Of a stretch of DNA of 40,264 nucleotides, positions 31,995-40,264 are shown piece after piece. The notes beneath the pieces are model-generated. The model was not told the DNA's origin and searched no databases. It saw nothing but the letters and a program-made list of their open reading frames with translations. Position numbers and translations under genes: made by a program. The stretch's first letter is position 1; each line of letters begins with the position of its first letter. Origin of the DNA: Candidatus Midichloriaceae bacterium (GTDB taxonomy: Bacteria; Pseudomonadota; Alphaproteobacteria; Rickettsiales; Midichloriaceae); assembly GCA_029266655.1 (NCBI GenBank), contig JAQSWL010000003.1:1-40264 (forward strand), given 5' to 3'.

Positions 31995-32795
31995 CTATCT
32001 AGCCGCACCAATCTTTTCACACTCCTCTTGCGCAGCTTCCCATGGGTTATATTGTGCTACACACCCCGAGTGGTGCATATCAATTGCAGCAAATGCAATC
32101 GCAGCAAATGCCAAGCCTGTTAATGTAGATTTAGCATTATCAGGAGCACATAGCGCAATACAAGCTATACAAGCAGACTCAAGAAGAAGAACATATTCAG
32201 CCGCGCGAATCAACGGAAAGTTAGGGTGATCAGCTGATATTACGCCAAGTAACGCTGATATTACAAATCCTGTAAAAGCATCTTTTCCTGTTACAGGAGA
32301 ACAGAGCAATGGTGCGTTAAGACAATAGGTTAAGAAAAATGTGCCACCTGCTCCAACAGAATTAAGCAGATATCCAAGGTTGCGATTTTTGTCACATTTG
32401 CTGTTGAAATACTCTTGCAACTCTCGATTAAGATCTATGAAAAATTTCTTCTCTTTTTCTGATGGGCTCTCTTCCGACTCTTGGGAATTGTTTTTTTGAG
32501 GATTATCTTTAAAAAGTTTGTGAGCCATAATTATCGGCATAAGCTTACAGATCATCTGTGTAGGAGTACATTTCATACAACGACCATCAACTGTCACATC
32601 CCAGAATTTTTCAGCATTATCGCCTTTTTTTATGGCTTCAAGACATTTTTTAATACAAGTCTTGTACTTTCCTAATTCGATATCAGTTGATGCAAAATTT
32701 TCTTGATATGTTTTTAGCAGTTTTCCCGCCTGTTTTTGCGACATCTCCCGGCCTAGATCTATACCCAACATACTTTCTAGCGCTTTACTTAACAT
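31995..32795 (-). CDS. orphan membrane protein (266 aa), Cys-rich
   Basis: No family is recognised. The N-terminal 140 residues are hydrophilic and helical with several Cys residues (KTCIKKC, RCMKCTPTQMICKLM). From about residue 150 come three or four hydrophobic segments (FTGFVISALLGVISA, AAEYVLLLESACIACIALCA, LTGLAFAAIAFAAIDMHH), so the C-terminus is membrane-embedded. The layout is like the 506-aa orphan at 10002-11522. It may be a host-interaction or envelope protein; no evidence allows a choice. Confidence 0.65.
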   Translation of the reverse strand: MLSKALESMLGIDLGREMSQKQAGKLLKTYQENFASTDIELGKYKTCIKKCLEAIKKGDNAEKFWDVTVDGRCMKCTPTQMICKLMPIIMAHKLFKDNPQKNNSQESEESPSEKEKKFFIDLNRELQEYFNSKCDKNRNLGYLLNSVGAGGTFFLTYCLNAPLLCSPVTGKDAFTGFVISALLGVISADHPNFPLIRAAEYVLLLESACIACIALCAPDNAKSTLTGLAFAAIAFAAIDMHHSGCVAQYNPWEAAQEECEKIGAAR

Positions 32796-32901
32796 CTTAA
32801 TTTACCGCATGTATTATAATTATGGGTAACATACTACAGAATTAACAATTCCTCAATTAAATTCCCAGTTCTTTAGCCAAATAAGATTAAATCTACTAAC
32901 A

Positions 32902-33039
32902 ATACCAAATCTCAAAATAAATAGAGCATTAAAGCTCATCTTTTGCCAAATTTGCTTAGTAAAATATTCAACTGCTTTTTCCCTTCTCACTTTGCCAAAA
33001 TCTGGCATTACTATCTCAATTTATTTTGAGATTTAGTAT
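32902..33039. repeat. repeat family D, copy 3 (138 bp)
   Basis: ATACCAAATCTCAAAATAAA on the left and TTATTTTGAGATTTAGTAT on the right are almost perfect inverted repeats. The inside (GCTCATCTTTTGCCAAATTT, then CAACTGCTTTTTCCCTTCTC) matches D1 and D2. It fills half of the 313-bp gap between the orphan membrane protein and yejB; no gene or clear promoter is visible in the rest. Confidence 0.88.
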
Positions 33040-33108
33040 AAAATATATTGCATTTATTACATTGGCTGCTGTAAGTTTTATTAAGTAGCAGATTTAACAA
33101 AAAGCGTA

Positions 33109-34164
33109 ATGCTAAATTACATTCTGAAGCGTATTTTCTTAATCTTCCCCACCCTTTTATTCATCATAATCATTAACTTTGCCATTGTGCAATTAGCACC
33201 GGGCGGGCCTGTAGAGATGACACTTGCGAGCATCAGGGATCTCCAGCAATCAGAATCTGCAACTGGACGTGTTTCTGCAGTTAAGCAATTTAAAGCGTCT
33301 AAGGGTTTAGATGATGAACTAGTAACCTACATAAAAAAACTTTATGGATTTGACAAACCGCCCCTTGAGCGTTTGTGGATTATGATAAAAAATTATGTCT
33401 CTTTTGATTTAGGTTATAGTTACTTCCGCAATAAACAGGTGGGAGAATTAATCTTAGAAAAAATTCCCGTTTCGCTTTCACTAGGACTTTGGTCAACACT
33501 AATTATATACTTGGTTTCAATTCCACTAGGGATTAAAAAGGCAATAAAAAATAGCGAAGGCTTTGATGGCTGGACTAGCTTTATCATTGCTTTTGCCTAC
33601 GCCTTACCGAGCTTTCTAGTTGCGATAATTCTGCTATTATTGTTTGCAGGAGATGGACCATTTTCCTATTTTCCAATTCGCGGTATTGTCTCGCATAATT
33701 GGGACTCTCTCACTGCTGTAGACAAAGTAAAAGACTACGCCTGGCACATGGTTCTGCCTACCCTTACACTTGCAATTTCAGGATTTGCAACAATCACTAT
33801 GCTAACTAAAAATTCATTTTTAGAAGAAATTCATAAGCAATATGTAATTACAGCGCGTGCAAAAGGGCTTTCCGAAAACCAAATTTTATACGGACATGTT
33901 TTCAGGAATGCAATGCTTATAGTAATTACCAGCATTCCCGATGCTTTAATCAAAGTTTTTATCACTGGGTCTCTATTGATTGAAATCATATTCTCCCTAG
34001 ATGGTATTGGGCTTTTGAGTTATGAGTCGGCCGTGGGGCGAGACTATCCAGTTGTATTTGGGACGCTCTATATCTTTATCCTAATTGGTTTAATCGCCAA
34101 CTTGGCAACCGATATAATCTACATGATTGTTGATCCTAGGATCGACTTTGAACGTAGAGATTAG
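33109..34164 (+). CDS. yejB: peptide/microcin C-type ABC transporter permease YejB
   Basis: An inner-membrane permease of the Opp/Dpp family. It begins MLNYILKRIFLIFPTLLFII, has six hydrophobic segments, and the EAA loop (ITARAKGLSENQILYGHVFR) that contacts the ATPase. The insert after the first helix and WHMVLPTLTLAISGF, GLLSYESAVGRDYPVVFGTL fit YejB rather than DppB. The usual partners yejA, yejE and yejF are not adjacent, so the operon is split or the others lie elsewhere. No good ribosome-binding site precedes the ATG. Family A repeat begins directly after its stop. Confidence 0.88.
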   Translation: MLNYILKRIFLIFPTLLFIIIINFAIVQLAPGGPVEMTLASIRDLQQSESATGRVSAVKQFKASKGLDDELVTYIKKLYGFDKPPLERLWIMIKNYVSFDLGYSYFRNKQVGELILEKIPVSLSLGLWSTLIIYLVSIPLGIKKAIKNSEGFDGWTSFIIAFAYALPSFLVAIILLLLFAGDGPFSYFPIRGIVSHNWDSLTAVDKVKDYAWHMVLPTLTLAISGFATITMLTKNSFLEEIHKQYVITARAKGLSENQILYGHVFRNAMLIVITSIPDALIKVFITGSLLIEIIFSLDGIGLLSYESAVGRDYPVVFGTLYIFILIGLIANLATDIIYMIVDPRIDFERRD

Positions 34165-34321
34165 GAGTATGCTTCTCGTAAATTAAGAGTTGGCAAAAGG
34201 TATAGACGACAGGGAATTTGGAAAAGTGGGAGGAGCAGCAATTTGAGCACCGTAAGCCTATATTAATAGGTGCGGACGCGGAGAAATTAGCTGCGACGCT
34301 CCAATTTTTCAAATTAACGGA
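34165..34321 (+). repeat. repeat family A, copy 2
   Basis: A near-complete copy of 1597-1751 in the opposite orientation. It starts right after the yejB stop and its end (TTTTTCAAATTAACGG) contains the stop codon and last codons of the convergent ankyrin gene (TGA at 34309-34311 on the minus strand). Confidence 0.87.
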
Positions 34322-37023
34322 GTCTCTGAACCAGGATTTACCCCATATCCACCAGGTTGATATGCATTAGGATCTTTGTGCAATTCTTCTGCCTGTGGAG
34401 CAGATGGAGCTAGGACCGGAGACATCCAATCTTTACCATCCACAGGCGGCGCAGATGGGGTTGGAACTGAAGGACCACCTACAACTACATTTACATTGTC
34501 TACCGGTGGGGCAGAAGGCTCAATAACAGGGGGCTTGTATTCCATGCCTGGTATAAGAGCATTTATACATTCTTTGCTTATGGAGTTCTCATACGCAATT
34601 CTAACAGGTATCAGATCTTTATCATCTGGAATTTCTAAGCTTACTCCATAATCCTTAAGCTTTGTGATAAGATTTATGTCGCCTAACTTCGCAGCTATAT
34701 GCATAAATGTTTGACCACCGGCAAAGCATTTATCGTTTATGCCTATTTTTTCTGCCTTTATAAGGGTTTCAAAAACTTCTTTAATAAACTCAGGAGGTAA
34801 TTTTGAAATTGCTGTAAAGTCAGCCCTCTTAAGCTCCACATTCGGGTGCTCCAACAAAAGTTTAATTATAGGCATTTGCTTTAAATCAATTGCTAGCTGC
34901 AAAGGCGTTTTATTAGTTTTTATATCAACTATATTTAAACCCTCTTTTGAGCTCTTAGGTATTAAAAATCTAACAAAATCCATTTTATTTTTAATCGCCA
35001 AACAAAGAAGTGTTGAATTCTCCATAGGATCAACTTTGTTAAGATCTGCACCATATATCCATAATAATTTCAACGTATCAACAGTATTGTTATTTAAGGT
35101 ATAATAAATTGGAATATGATTATTGTTATCTGGATTATCTACCTTTACCCCAAACTCAAGCATCTTTTTAACAACACCCGTCCATTCATTTTTAATTGCT
35201 TTACAAAACAACTCAATATTTTGTTTTGCTGCTTTCTTGAAAGGAGCACCCATATCTTTAAGTTTTTGAGCTGTGATTGGATGATTATTTGATAAGGCTA
35301 TAAAAATAGCGCCCTCTAAGTTTGGCATCCCGTGATTCGAGTGCTTCTCATAGAAATATAAAATCTCCCCTAATCCCTCAGTCGCTGCTTTATTAATGAT
35401 TTTGTTAGAGCTATATATACCAGAGTGTTGCATAAATTTTCTTTTACGCATATCATCCACTGATCTATATAAATCCTCTGCTATTTCTACGTGGCCATTA
35501 AAGAGTGCATCATATAATATAGAAACACTGTCATTATTTCCTCTCCATGGATCAGCCCCTTTAGCCAAAAGTGCTTTTACTTTCTCTCTATCTCCTGCTT
35601 TAGCTGCAGTATGCAATAAAGTTTCTCCTAAGTCGTTCTCCCAATTTACATTTCCACCGTGATTGCATATGTATGTAAAAAGTTCTCCATTTGCATAACA
35701 AATCGGCAAATTCCCTTTAGAGTCCATTGAATTTATATTTACAGACAATTCTTCTACTAGATATTTAAAAACATCTTTCTTATTGTTTTTGGCTGCATCT
35801 ATAATAATTCTCTCGCCTTCAGCTTTGGCATCAAATTTACAGCCTTTGTTTTTTATAAATTTTGCCGATTCAACATTTCCTCGTAATAAAGCTATAACCA
35901 TAGCTGATTCACCTGCTTTGTTACGAACGTCAAGGTTTACATCTTTTGTAACTGCAATTGTCTCAAAAACATCTTTTAAGCCTTTGTGTGCTGCAATATG
36001 TAAGAGCGTATCGCCAGTTTCAGGGTCAACCTTATTTAAATCAGCTTTACTTTCTACTAATAAATTAGCCAGCTTTATATATCCTTTTTCTAGAGCATAA
36101 AAAATTGGCGTCTTCCCTTTAACATCAATAACATTTAAATTAACTTTTAAAGAAATTAATTTCTCTGCAACGTCATCATATCCTTTTTGCACCGCTATGT
36201 GTAATAGCGTATTACCAGTCTCAGGATCGACCTTATTCAAATCAGCTTTACTTTCTACCAATAAATTAAACAGCTTTATATATCCTTTTTCCAAGGCATA
36301 AAAAATTGGAGTCTTTCCTTTAGCATCAATAACATTTGGATCAGCATTCAAAGATATTAATTTCTCCGCAGCTTCATAATAGCCTTTTTGCACTACCATA
36401 TGTAATAGCTTTTCTGCATCCTTCATAGTTTTGAAGTCTGCAAAGTTCTCTAATAATATTTCTGCAACTGATATTTTATTGTGAGCCAAAGCATAATACA
36501 AAGGCGTGTATCCGTGTTCATCGCTTATATTTATTTGAGCATTATTTTCTATGAGTAAATTTATAATATCAAGATTCCCTTTGCTACATGCATAGTGTAA
36601 AGGTGAGCCTAAACCTGGTGCTACAATATCTATGTCAGCACCGTGATTTAAAAGATATTCTATAACATCTTTATGGTCATACCTTATCGCGCAATGTAAA
36701 GGGGCGCCATATTTTTCAATTACAGCATTTATTATATCCCATTTGCCTAAAAAATGTTCTATATCCCCAATGTGGCCATACTCTACAACTTTATGAAAAT
36801 CACCATCTTTAACATCAAATCCCCAAAGAGCGTGAGAGAAAGCAACCTTCGCTGAAAATATTTCATAATTTACTTCTTTATGGTTCCAAAGGTAAGTAAT
36901 CGCAAAGCCCGCTGCAAAGCCAATGTAAAAGCCATATCCGCTGATCGCAAGCAAAGGGCTAATACACGCCCCTACAACTCCGCCTAATACTCCACCAACA
37001 ACAACAAGAACGCTATGCCACAT
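34309..37023 (-). CDS. large ankyrin-repeat protein with N-terminal membrane segment and PSAP-rich tail
   Basis: The 904-aa protein has a hydrophobic N-terminus (two segments in residues 1-45), then about 20 ankyrin repeats (residues 75-825) with typical G-x-T-P-L-x-x-A and L-L-x-x-G-A patterns such as GAPLHCAIRYDHKDVIEYLL. Two adjacent two-repeat units are almost identical (DAKGKTPIFYALEKGYIKL and DVKGKTPIFYALEKGYIKL), a recent duplication. The C-terminal 70 residues are Pro-rich with three PSAP motifs (EPSAPPVD, TPSAPPVD, APSAPQAE), then GGYGVNPGSETPLI. Ankyrin proteins of intracellular bacteria are often secreted effectors; PSAP is the core bound by eukaryotic TSG101. The last codons and stop lie in repeat A. 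Effector status is inference. Confidence 0.9.
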   Translation of the reverse strand: MWHSVLVVVGGVLGGVVGACISPLLAISGYGFYIGFAAGFAITYLWNHKEVNYEIFSAKVAFSHALWGFDVKDGDFHKVVEYGHIGDIEHFLGKWDIINAVIEKYGAPLHCAIRYDHKDVIEYLLNHGADIDIVAPGLGSPLHYACSKGNLDIINLLIENNAQINISDEHGYTPLYYALAHNKISVAEILLENFADFKTMKDAEKLLHMVVQKGYYEAAEKLISLNADPNVIDAKGKTPIFYALEKGYIKLFNLLVESKADLNKVDPETGNTLLHIAVQKGYDDVAEKLISLKVNLNVIDVKGKTPIFYALEKGYIKLANLLVESKADLNKVDPETGDTLLHIAAHKGLKDVFETIAVTKDVNLDVRNKAGESAMVIALLRGNVESAKFIKNKGCKFDAKAEGERIIIDAAKNNKKDVFKYLVEELSVNINSMDSKGNLPICYANGELFTYICNHGGNVNWENDLGETLLHTAAKAGDREKVKALLAKGADPWRGNNDSVSILYDALFNGHVEIAEDLYRSVDDMRKRKFMQHSGIYSSNKIINKAATEGLGEILYFYEKHSNHGMPNLEGAIFIALSNNHPITAQKLKDMGAPFKKAAKQNIELFCKAIKNEWTGVVKKMLEFGVKVDNPDNNNHIPIYYTLNNNTVDTLKLLWIYGADLNKVDPMENSTLLCLAIKNKMDFVRFLIPKSSKEGLNIVDIKTNKTPLQLAIDLKQMPIIKLLLEHPNVELKRADFTAISKLPPEFIKEVFETLIKAEKIGINDKCFAGGQTFMHIAAKLGDINLITKLKDYGVSLEIPDDKDLIPVRIAYENSISKECINALIPGMEYKPPVIEPSAPPVDNVNVVVGGPSVPTPSAPPVDGKDWMSPVLAPSAPQAEELHKDPNAYQPGGYGVNPGSETPLI

Positions 37024-37049
37024 AGGAACCTAAAAAAATAAATTAATTA

Positions 37050-37125
37050 ATACCAAATCTCCAAAAATAATTTAAGTAAAGTGCATATTTGGGCACATGC
37101 AGTTGGGAAAAGAATTTAATATTGC
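37050..37125 (+). repeat. repeat family D, copy 6 (fragment)
   Basis: Starts TACCAAATCTCCAAAAATAA, a family D left end, but the rest is degenerate (GCAGTTGGGAAAAGAATTTA). It runs into repeat B at 37127. It is the first part of a repeat mosaic that fills the 334-bp gap between the ankyrin gene and ftsH. Confidence 0.6.
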
Positions 37126-37126
37126 A

Positions 37127-37220
37127 TATAGCTAAGCCTTTATAATTTGACTACGCGTTGCTCGATCACTCATGTAGGTTTTACTACATTTCGTTCCTCG
37201 CTCCTATATTCAAATTAAAA
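37127..37220 (+). repeat. repeat family B, copy 2
   Basis: TATAGCTAAGCCTTTATAAT and the following ACGCGTTGCTCGATCACTCA and TTCGTTCCTCGCTCCTATAT match copy 1 (12671-12779) with very few differences, in opposite orientation. The right terminal part of B is missing; the sequence switches to repeat A. Confidence 0.85.
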
Positions 37221-37282
37221 ACTCCGTTAATTTGAAAAATTGGAGCGTCGCAGCTTTCTCCGCGTCCGCAGCACCTATTAGT
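37221..37282 (-). repeat. repeat family A, copy 4 (fragment)
   Basis: ACTCCGTTAATTTGAAAAAT and GGAGCGTCGCAGC, then CTCCGCGTCCGCAGCACCTA, match one end of family A. Only about 60 bp remain. It joins directly to repeat B without spacer. Confidence 0.75.
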
Positions 37283-37357
37283 CCTAATTATTTCTAAGAT
37301 CTGGTACAACATTGTAACACTGGAATGTTAAAATTTTATTACATGCCAAATAAAAGG

Positions 37358-39271
37358 TTAAATATCACCTTTACGTGCCCGCTTTTTAACAGATTTCACA
37401 GTTTCTTCAGGCTTTGCAAAAGATGATGCGCCCTCTGCAATCGGCTCTTCTACCTTACGCTCAATCTTGCCGTCTTTTAGCAAAACAACTATTTCATCAC
37501 CGCTAAGAGTTTCATATTCCAATAATGTTTTCGCAAGCAGATGTAATTGGTCGATGTTAGCTTTAAGAACCTTCTTAGCTGTAGCATATGCTTCTTCTAC
37601 AATGCGCTTAACCTCATCATCTATAACAGTAGTCAAGGTGTCAGACTTACGATTTTCACGCCCAATAGAATGCCCTAAGAAAACTTCTTCTTGCTCGTCT
37701 CCCACCAATACTGGACCGACTTTATCGCTCATACCCCATTGAGTAACCATCCTGCGCGCAAGCGTTGTAGCCATTTTAATATCCGAAGAAGCACCGGTTG
37801 TAATTTGGTCTTCTCCAAATATCAATTCTTCTGCCACACGTCCGCCCATTGCAATAGCTAAATCAGCTAAAAGCTTCTCTTTAGTTACAGAGAATCTATC
37901 GTCTTCAGGAAGCCTCATCACCATCCCCAAAGCTCTACCTCTTGGTATGATTGTAGCTTTATGAATAGGATCAGAAATCGGCATGTGAATAGTAACCAAA
38001 GCATGCCCACCTTCGTGATAAGCCGTAAGTTCCTTTTCACTTTCCTTCATTACCATAGAACTGCGCTTAGCGCCCATCATCACTTTATCTTTAGCTTCTT
38101 CAATATCACTCATAACAATTACATTATGATTGTTACGTGCCGCAAGCAATGCAGATTCGTTAATGATATTGGCAAGGTCAGCACCAGAAAAACCAGGAGT
38201 TCCACGTGCAACCGTTCTTAGATCAACATCTGGCCCCAAAGGAACTCTTTTTGCATGAACTCTAAGAATTTGCTCTCTCCCATTTATATCTGGGATTGGC
38301 ACAACAATCTGCCTATCAAACCTACCTGGACGTAGTAGAGCTGGGTCCAGAACATCCGGCCTATTAGTTGCGGCAATTACTATGACACCTAAATTTGTGG
38401 TAAATCCATCTAGCTCAACCAGTAATTGGTTAAGTGTTTGTTCACGCTCGTCATTTCCACCGCCCAAGCCTGCCCCACGATGGCGACCAACTGCATCAAT
38501 CTCATCAATAAAAATTATGCATGGAGAATGCTTCTTGGCCTGTTCAAACATGTCACGAACGCGACTAGCTCCGACACCCACAAACATTTCTACAAAATCT
38601 GAGCCAGAAATACTGAAAAATGGAACCTTAGCTTCCCCTGCTATTGCACGCGCAAGCAATGTTTTACCCGTACCAGGTGACCCAACAAGCAAACAGCCTT
38701 TTGGAATTTTACCACCTAGTTTTTGATATTTATTAGGATCTCTTAAGAAATCCACTAATTCCATAAGGTCCGCTTTTGCCTCTTCTATTCCAGCTACATC
38801 AGCAAAAGTCACCGTATTGTTTTTATCAGAAAGCATACGTGCACGAGACTTTCCAAAACCCATAGCTTTGCCTGCTCCACCTTGCATTTGGCGCATAAAA
38901 AATATCCATACACCAAGTAATAAAAGAAGAGGGAACCAAGAGAGGATGATGCCAAAAAATGTGCCTAGGGTAGATTCTGTAGAAGAAACTTCAAACTTCA
39001 CACCATGAGCTGAAAGTCTATCTACTAACCCAGGGTAATTTGCAACCATGGTAGTAAATCTTTTTCCATCAGAATATTTACCTTCAACGTTATCTCCTCT
39101 AATCACTACTTCGGAAATTTGCCCAGCGTCTACTTGCTGCAGGAATTCGGAGAATGCTATTCTCCCAGAAGATGCCTGGATGTTACCAAAATAATCAAAA
39201 ACAAATAATGCAAAAGTAAATATAAGCATCCAAATAAAAAAGTTTCTGAGCATGTCGTTATTCTTGTTCAT
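37358..39271 (-). CDS. ftsH: ATP-dependent zinc metalloprotease FtsH
   Basis: FtsH is the inner-membrane AAA+ protease that degrades misfolded membrane proteins and regulators. Two transmembrane segments (residues 9-27 and 103-126) bracket a periplasmic domain. Walker A is GSPGTGKT (197-204), Walker [11 protein letters not shown] (251-260), the second region of homology [18 protein letters not shown] (303-320) and zinc motif HEGGH (419-423). At 637 aa it has normal length. The C-terminal tail is short and basic. No tilS precedes it within the window; instead the histidine kinase gene lies upstream on the same strand. Confidence 0.98.
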   Translation of the reverse strand: MNKNNDMLRNFFIWMLIFTFALFVFDYFGNIQASSGRIAFSEFLQQVDAGQISEVVIRGDNVEGKYSDGKRFTTMVANYPGLVDRLSAHGVKFEVSSTESTLGTFFGIILSWFPLLLLLGVWIFFMRQMQGGAGKAMGFGKSRARMLSDKNNTVTFADVAGIEEAKADLMELVDFLRDPNKYQKLGGKIPKGCLLVGSPGTGKTLLARAIAGEAKVPFFSISGSDFVEMFVGVGASRVRDMFEQAKKHSPCIIFIDEIDAVGRHRGAGLGGGNDEREQTLNQLLVELDGFTTNLGVIVIAATNRPDVLDPALLRPGRFDRQIVVPIPDINGREQILRVHAKRVPLGPDVDLRTVARGTPGFSGADLANIINESALLAARNNHNVIVMSDIEEAKDKVMMGAKRSSMVMKESEKELTAYHEGGHALVTIHMPISDPIHKATIIPRGRALGMVMRLPEDDRFSVTKEKLLADLAIAMGGRVAEELIFGEDQITTGASSDIKMATTLARRMVTQWGMSDKVGPVLVGDEQEEVFLGHSIGRENRKSDTLTTVIDDEVKRIVEEAYATAKKVLKANIDQLHLLAKTLLEYETLSGDEIVVLLKDGKIERKVEEPIAEGASSFAKPEETVKSVKKRARKGDI

Positions 39272-39457
39272 ACTAATCGTAATCTAAATTAATAATCTGA
39301 TAGAATATGCTATTTCTGAGGAAAATAAAGGGAAATTTGCAATCATATATACCATGGGCAAAGGTAGCTCCATTCAAAAACAAATTTTGAAAAACACCAT
39401 TCTTAGGGGATATGCCGTCAACTCCACCAGCCACAGGAACAGCCTCTTTAAAAATGT

Positions 39458-40240
39458 CTAACCAAATCTTAGCACAAACTCTGTTCCTTTACCTAGTTCG
39501 GATGCGCACTCAATGCTTCCACCCATGCTTTCCATTACTCTTTTACAGAATGGCAAGCCTACACCTGTGCCTATTGTGCCGCCCTTCTTATCGAAAGGTT
39601 CAAAGATATATGGCAATTTTTCAGGAGCTATACCATAGCCGTTATCTTTGAAATGCAGCTCGTTATTCTCATACCAAATTTCTATTGAGCTTTCGGAGCC
39701 CGCATATTTTAAAGCATTGCTAATTAAATTGGCAATAACATGCCCAACAAAATGTTTGCTACCTTTAAATTTAAAGCTATTTTCTTTATTAACCCTGATG
39801 CGAGCTAATCTTTTCTCAGTAAGACTGTATGACCTTAAAGTATCCATAACACAGTCATTAATATTATAGATGCCAATATCATCAGCATCTGAAATATCAG
39901 TGCGCACCAAAGTTAACATCCTATCAACCATTTTCAGAACCGCTCGGGTATTTTGTTTGAATGGCTCGAGTAACTCTTTAATATCTTCAAAATCCTCTTT
40001 ATTAACCTCTTCAAATGTTTTATTTTTAAAAGCTTTCAAGAGAGTATCAGCCATCATATCTGAGCCTTGCAAAGGGTTCACAACCTCATGAGCAATCGCT
40101 GCTCCATATAGCATCCTAGACTGCAAATCACGTTCTTGTAATAAATCCTTCCGCTTAAGGATTAATATAATAACGTCAGTTATGGATAAGGGAAGAAGGG
40201 AATTTAAATGCGGGCTTATTTTTTCTGAAAGAATATGCAA
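39458..40240 (-). CDS. sensor histidine kinase, C-terminal part, possibly truncated or frameshifted
   Basis: The frame contains a complete kinase core: H-box AIAHEVVNPLQGSDMM (His-51), N-box NLISNALKYA, G1 DNGYGI, F-box YIFEPF and G2 GTGVGLPFCKRVMESMGG. The H-box type (AIAHE) resembles the CqsS/LuxN group, which normally carry an N-terminal membrane domain. Here the longest frame starts at a TTG at 40240 directly after a TAA. In another frame, the last 64 bases of the window read VNAIACLIAYSFRKNKPAF, which looks like a membrane helix. A frameshift or sequencing error between the membrane part and the kinase is therefore possible. It would act with an unlinked response regulator. Confidence 0.8.
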   Translation of the reverse strand: MHILSEKISPHLNSLLPLSITDVIILILKRKDLLQERDLQSRMLYGAAIAHEVVNPLQGSDMMADTLLKAFKNKTFEEVNKEDFEDIKELLEPFKQNTRAVLKMVDRMLTLVRTDISDADDIGIYNINDCVMDTLRSYSLTEKRLARIRVNKENSFKFKGSKHFVGHVIANLISNALKYAGSESSIEIWYENNELHFKDNGYGIAPEKLPYIFEPFDKKGGTIGTGVGLPFCKRVMESMGGSIECASELGKGTEFVLRFG

Positions 40241-40264
40241 TTAAACAAGCAATGGCATTAACAA

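Noticed and set aside
39272-39457. Open minus-strand frame between the kinase and ftsH (VPVAGGVDGISPKNGVFQNL and onward)
   Set aside because: It has no start codon of its own and begins within the kinase in another frame. It could be a remnant of a gene, but nothing recognisable supports it.
1-40264. CRISPR array, prophage or complete insertion sequence
   Set aside because: No regularly spaced direct repeats, phage structural genes or transposase frames were seen. Repeats are dispersed palindromes, not arrays.

Overview
The window looks like a chromosomal segment of an AT-rich, host-associated alphaproteobacterium of the order Rickettsiales. The inference rests on in-frame palindromic insertions in housekeeping genes, large ankyrin-repeat and orphan membrane proteins, single housekeeping genes in alphaproteobacterial order, and flagellar genes. 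The last trait, with the ankyrin proteins, points to a Midichloriaceae-type amoeba symbiont such as Candidatus Jidaibacter; this is a judgement from gene content, not a database match.

Layout. 1-430: possible gene tail and tRNA-Lys. 430-5958: orphan membrane protein, recA, a BON-domain lipoprotein (dolP/yraP type) with a clear sigma70 promoter, and an orphan 628-aa protein. 5971-9513: mfd carrying an in-frame 48-codon palindromic insert. 9771-12630: chaB, an orphan membrane protein, a ferritin-like (DUF2383) protein and a small exported protein. 12865-16236: an XRE-receiver fusion regulator, then fliK and flgD. 16274-21724: membrane protein, PHA genes (phaC, small partner, divergent phaR), 6S RNA beside zapA and its coiled-coil partner, then a manC-like gene. 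22066-24394: mltA, Tim44-like gene, divergent secB. 25141-27048: rlpA, mltB, fdxA. 27083-31813: one long plus-strand operon from a consensus promoter: tRNA-Leu, ribH-like, nusB, ccoS, a class I amidotransferase, rluB, tsaD, rlmE. 31995-37023: orphan membrane protein, yejB-like permease and a 904-aa ankyrin protein with a PSAP-rich tail. 37358-40264: ftsH and a histidine kinase cut by the window edge.

The genes with known jobs form ordinary modules: DNA repair (recA, mfd), envelope remodelling (mltA, mltB, rlpA, ftsH, the BON lipoprotein), division (zapA), PHA storage (phaC, phaR), flagellar hook assembly (fliK, flgD) and RNA modification and transcription (rluB, tsaD, rlmE, nusB).

The most unusual content is the repeat landscape. 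At least seven dispersed palindromic families occupy almost every gap. One 144-bp family occurs four times, three of them inside the reading frames of mfd, the amidotransferase and tsaD; its antisense frame is also open in all copies. Two other elements (3655-3937 and 24800-25076) have terminal inverted repeats and 9- to 10-bp target duplications, and one of them is nested in a third repeat. Many elements abut stop codons exactly.
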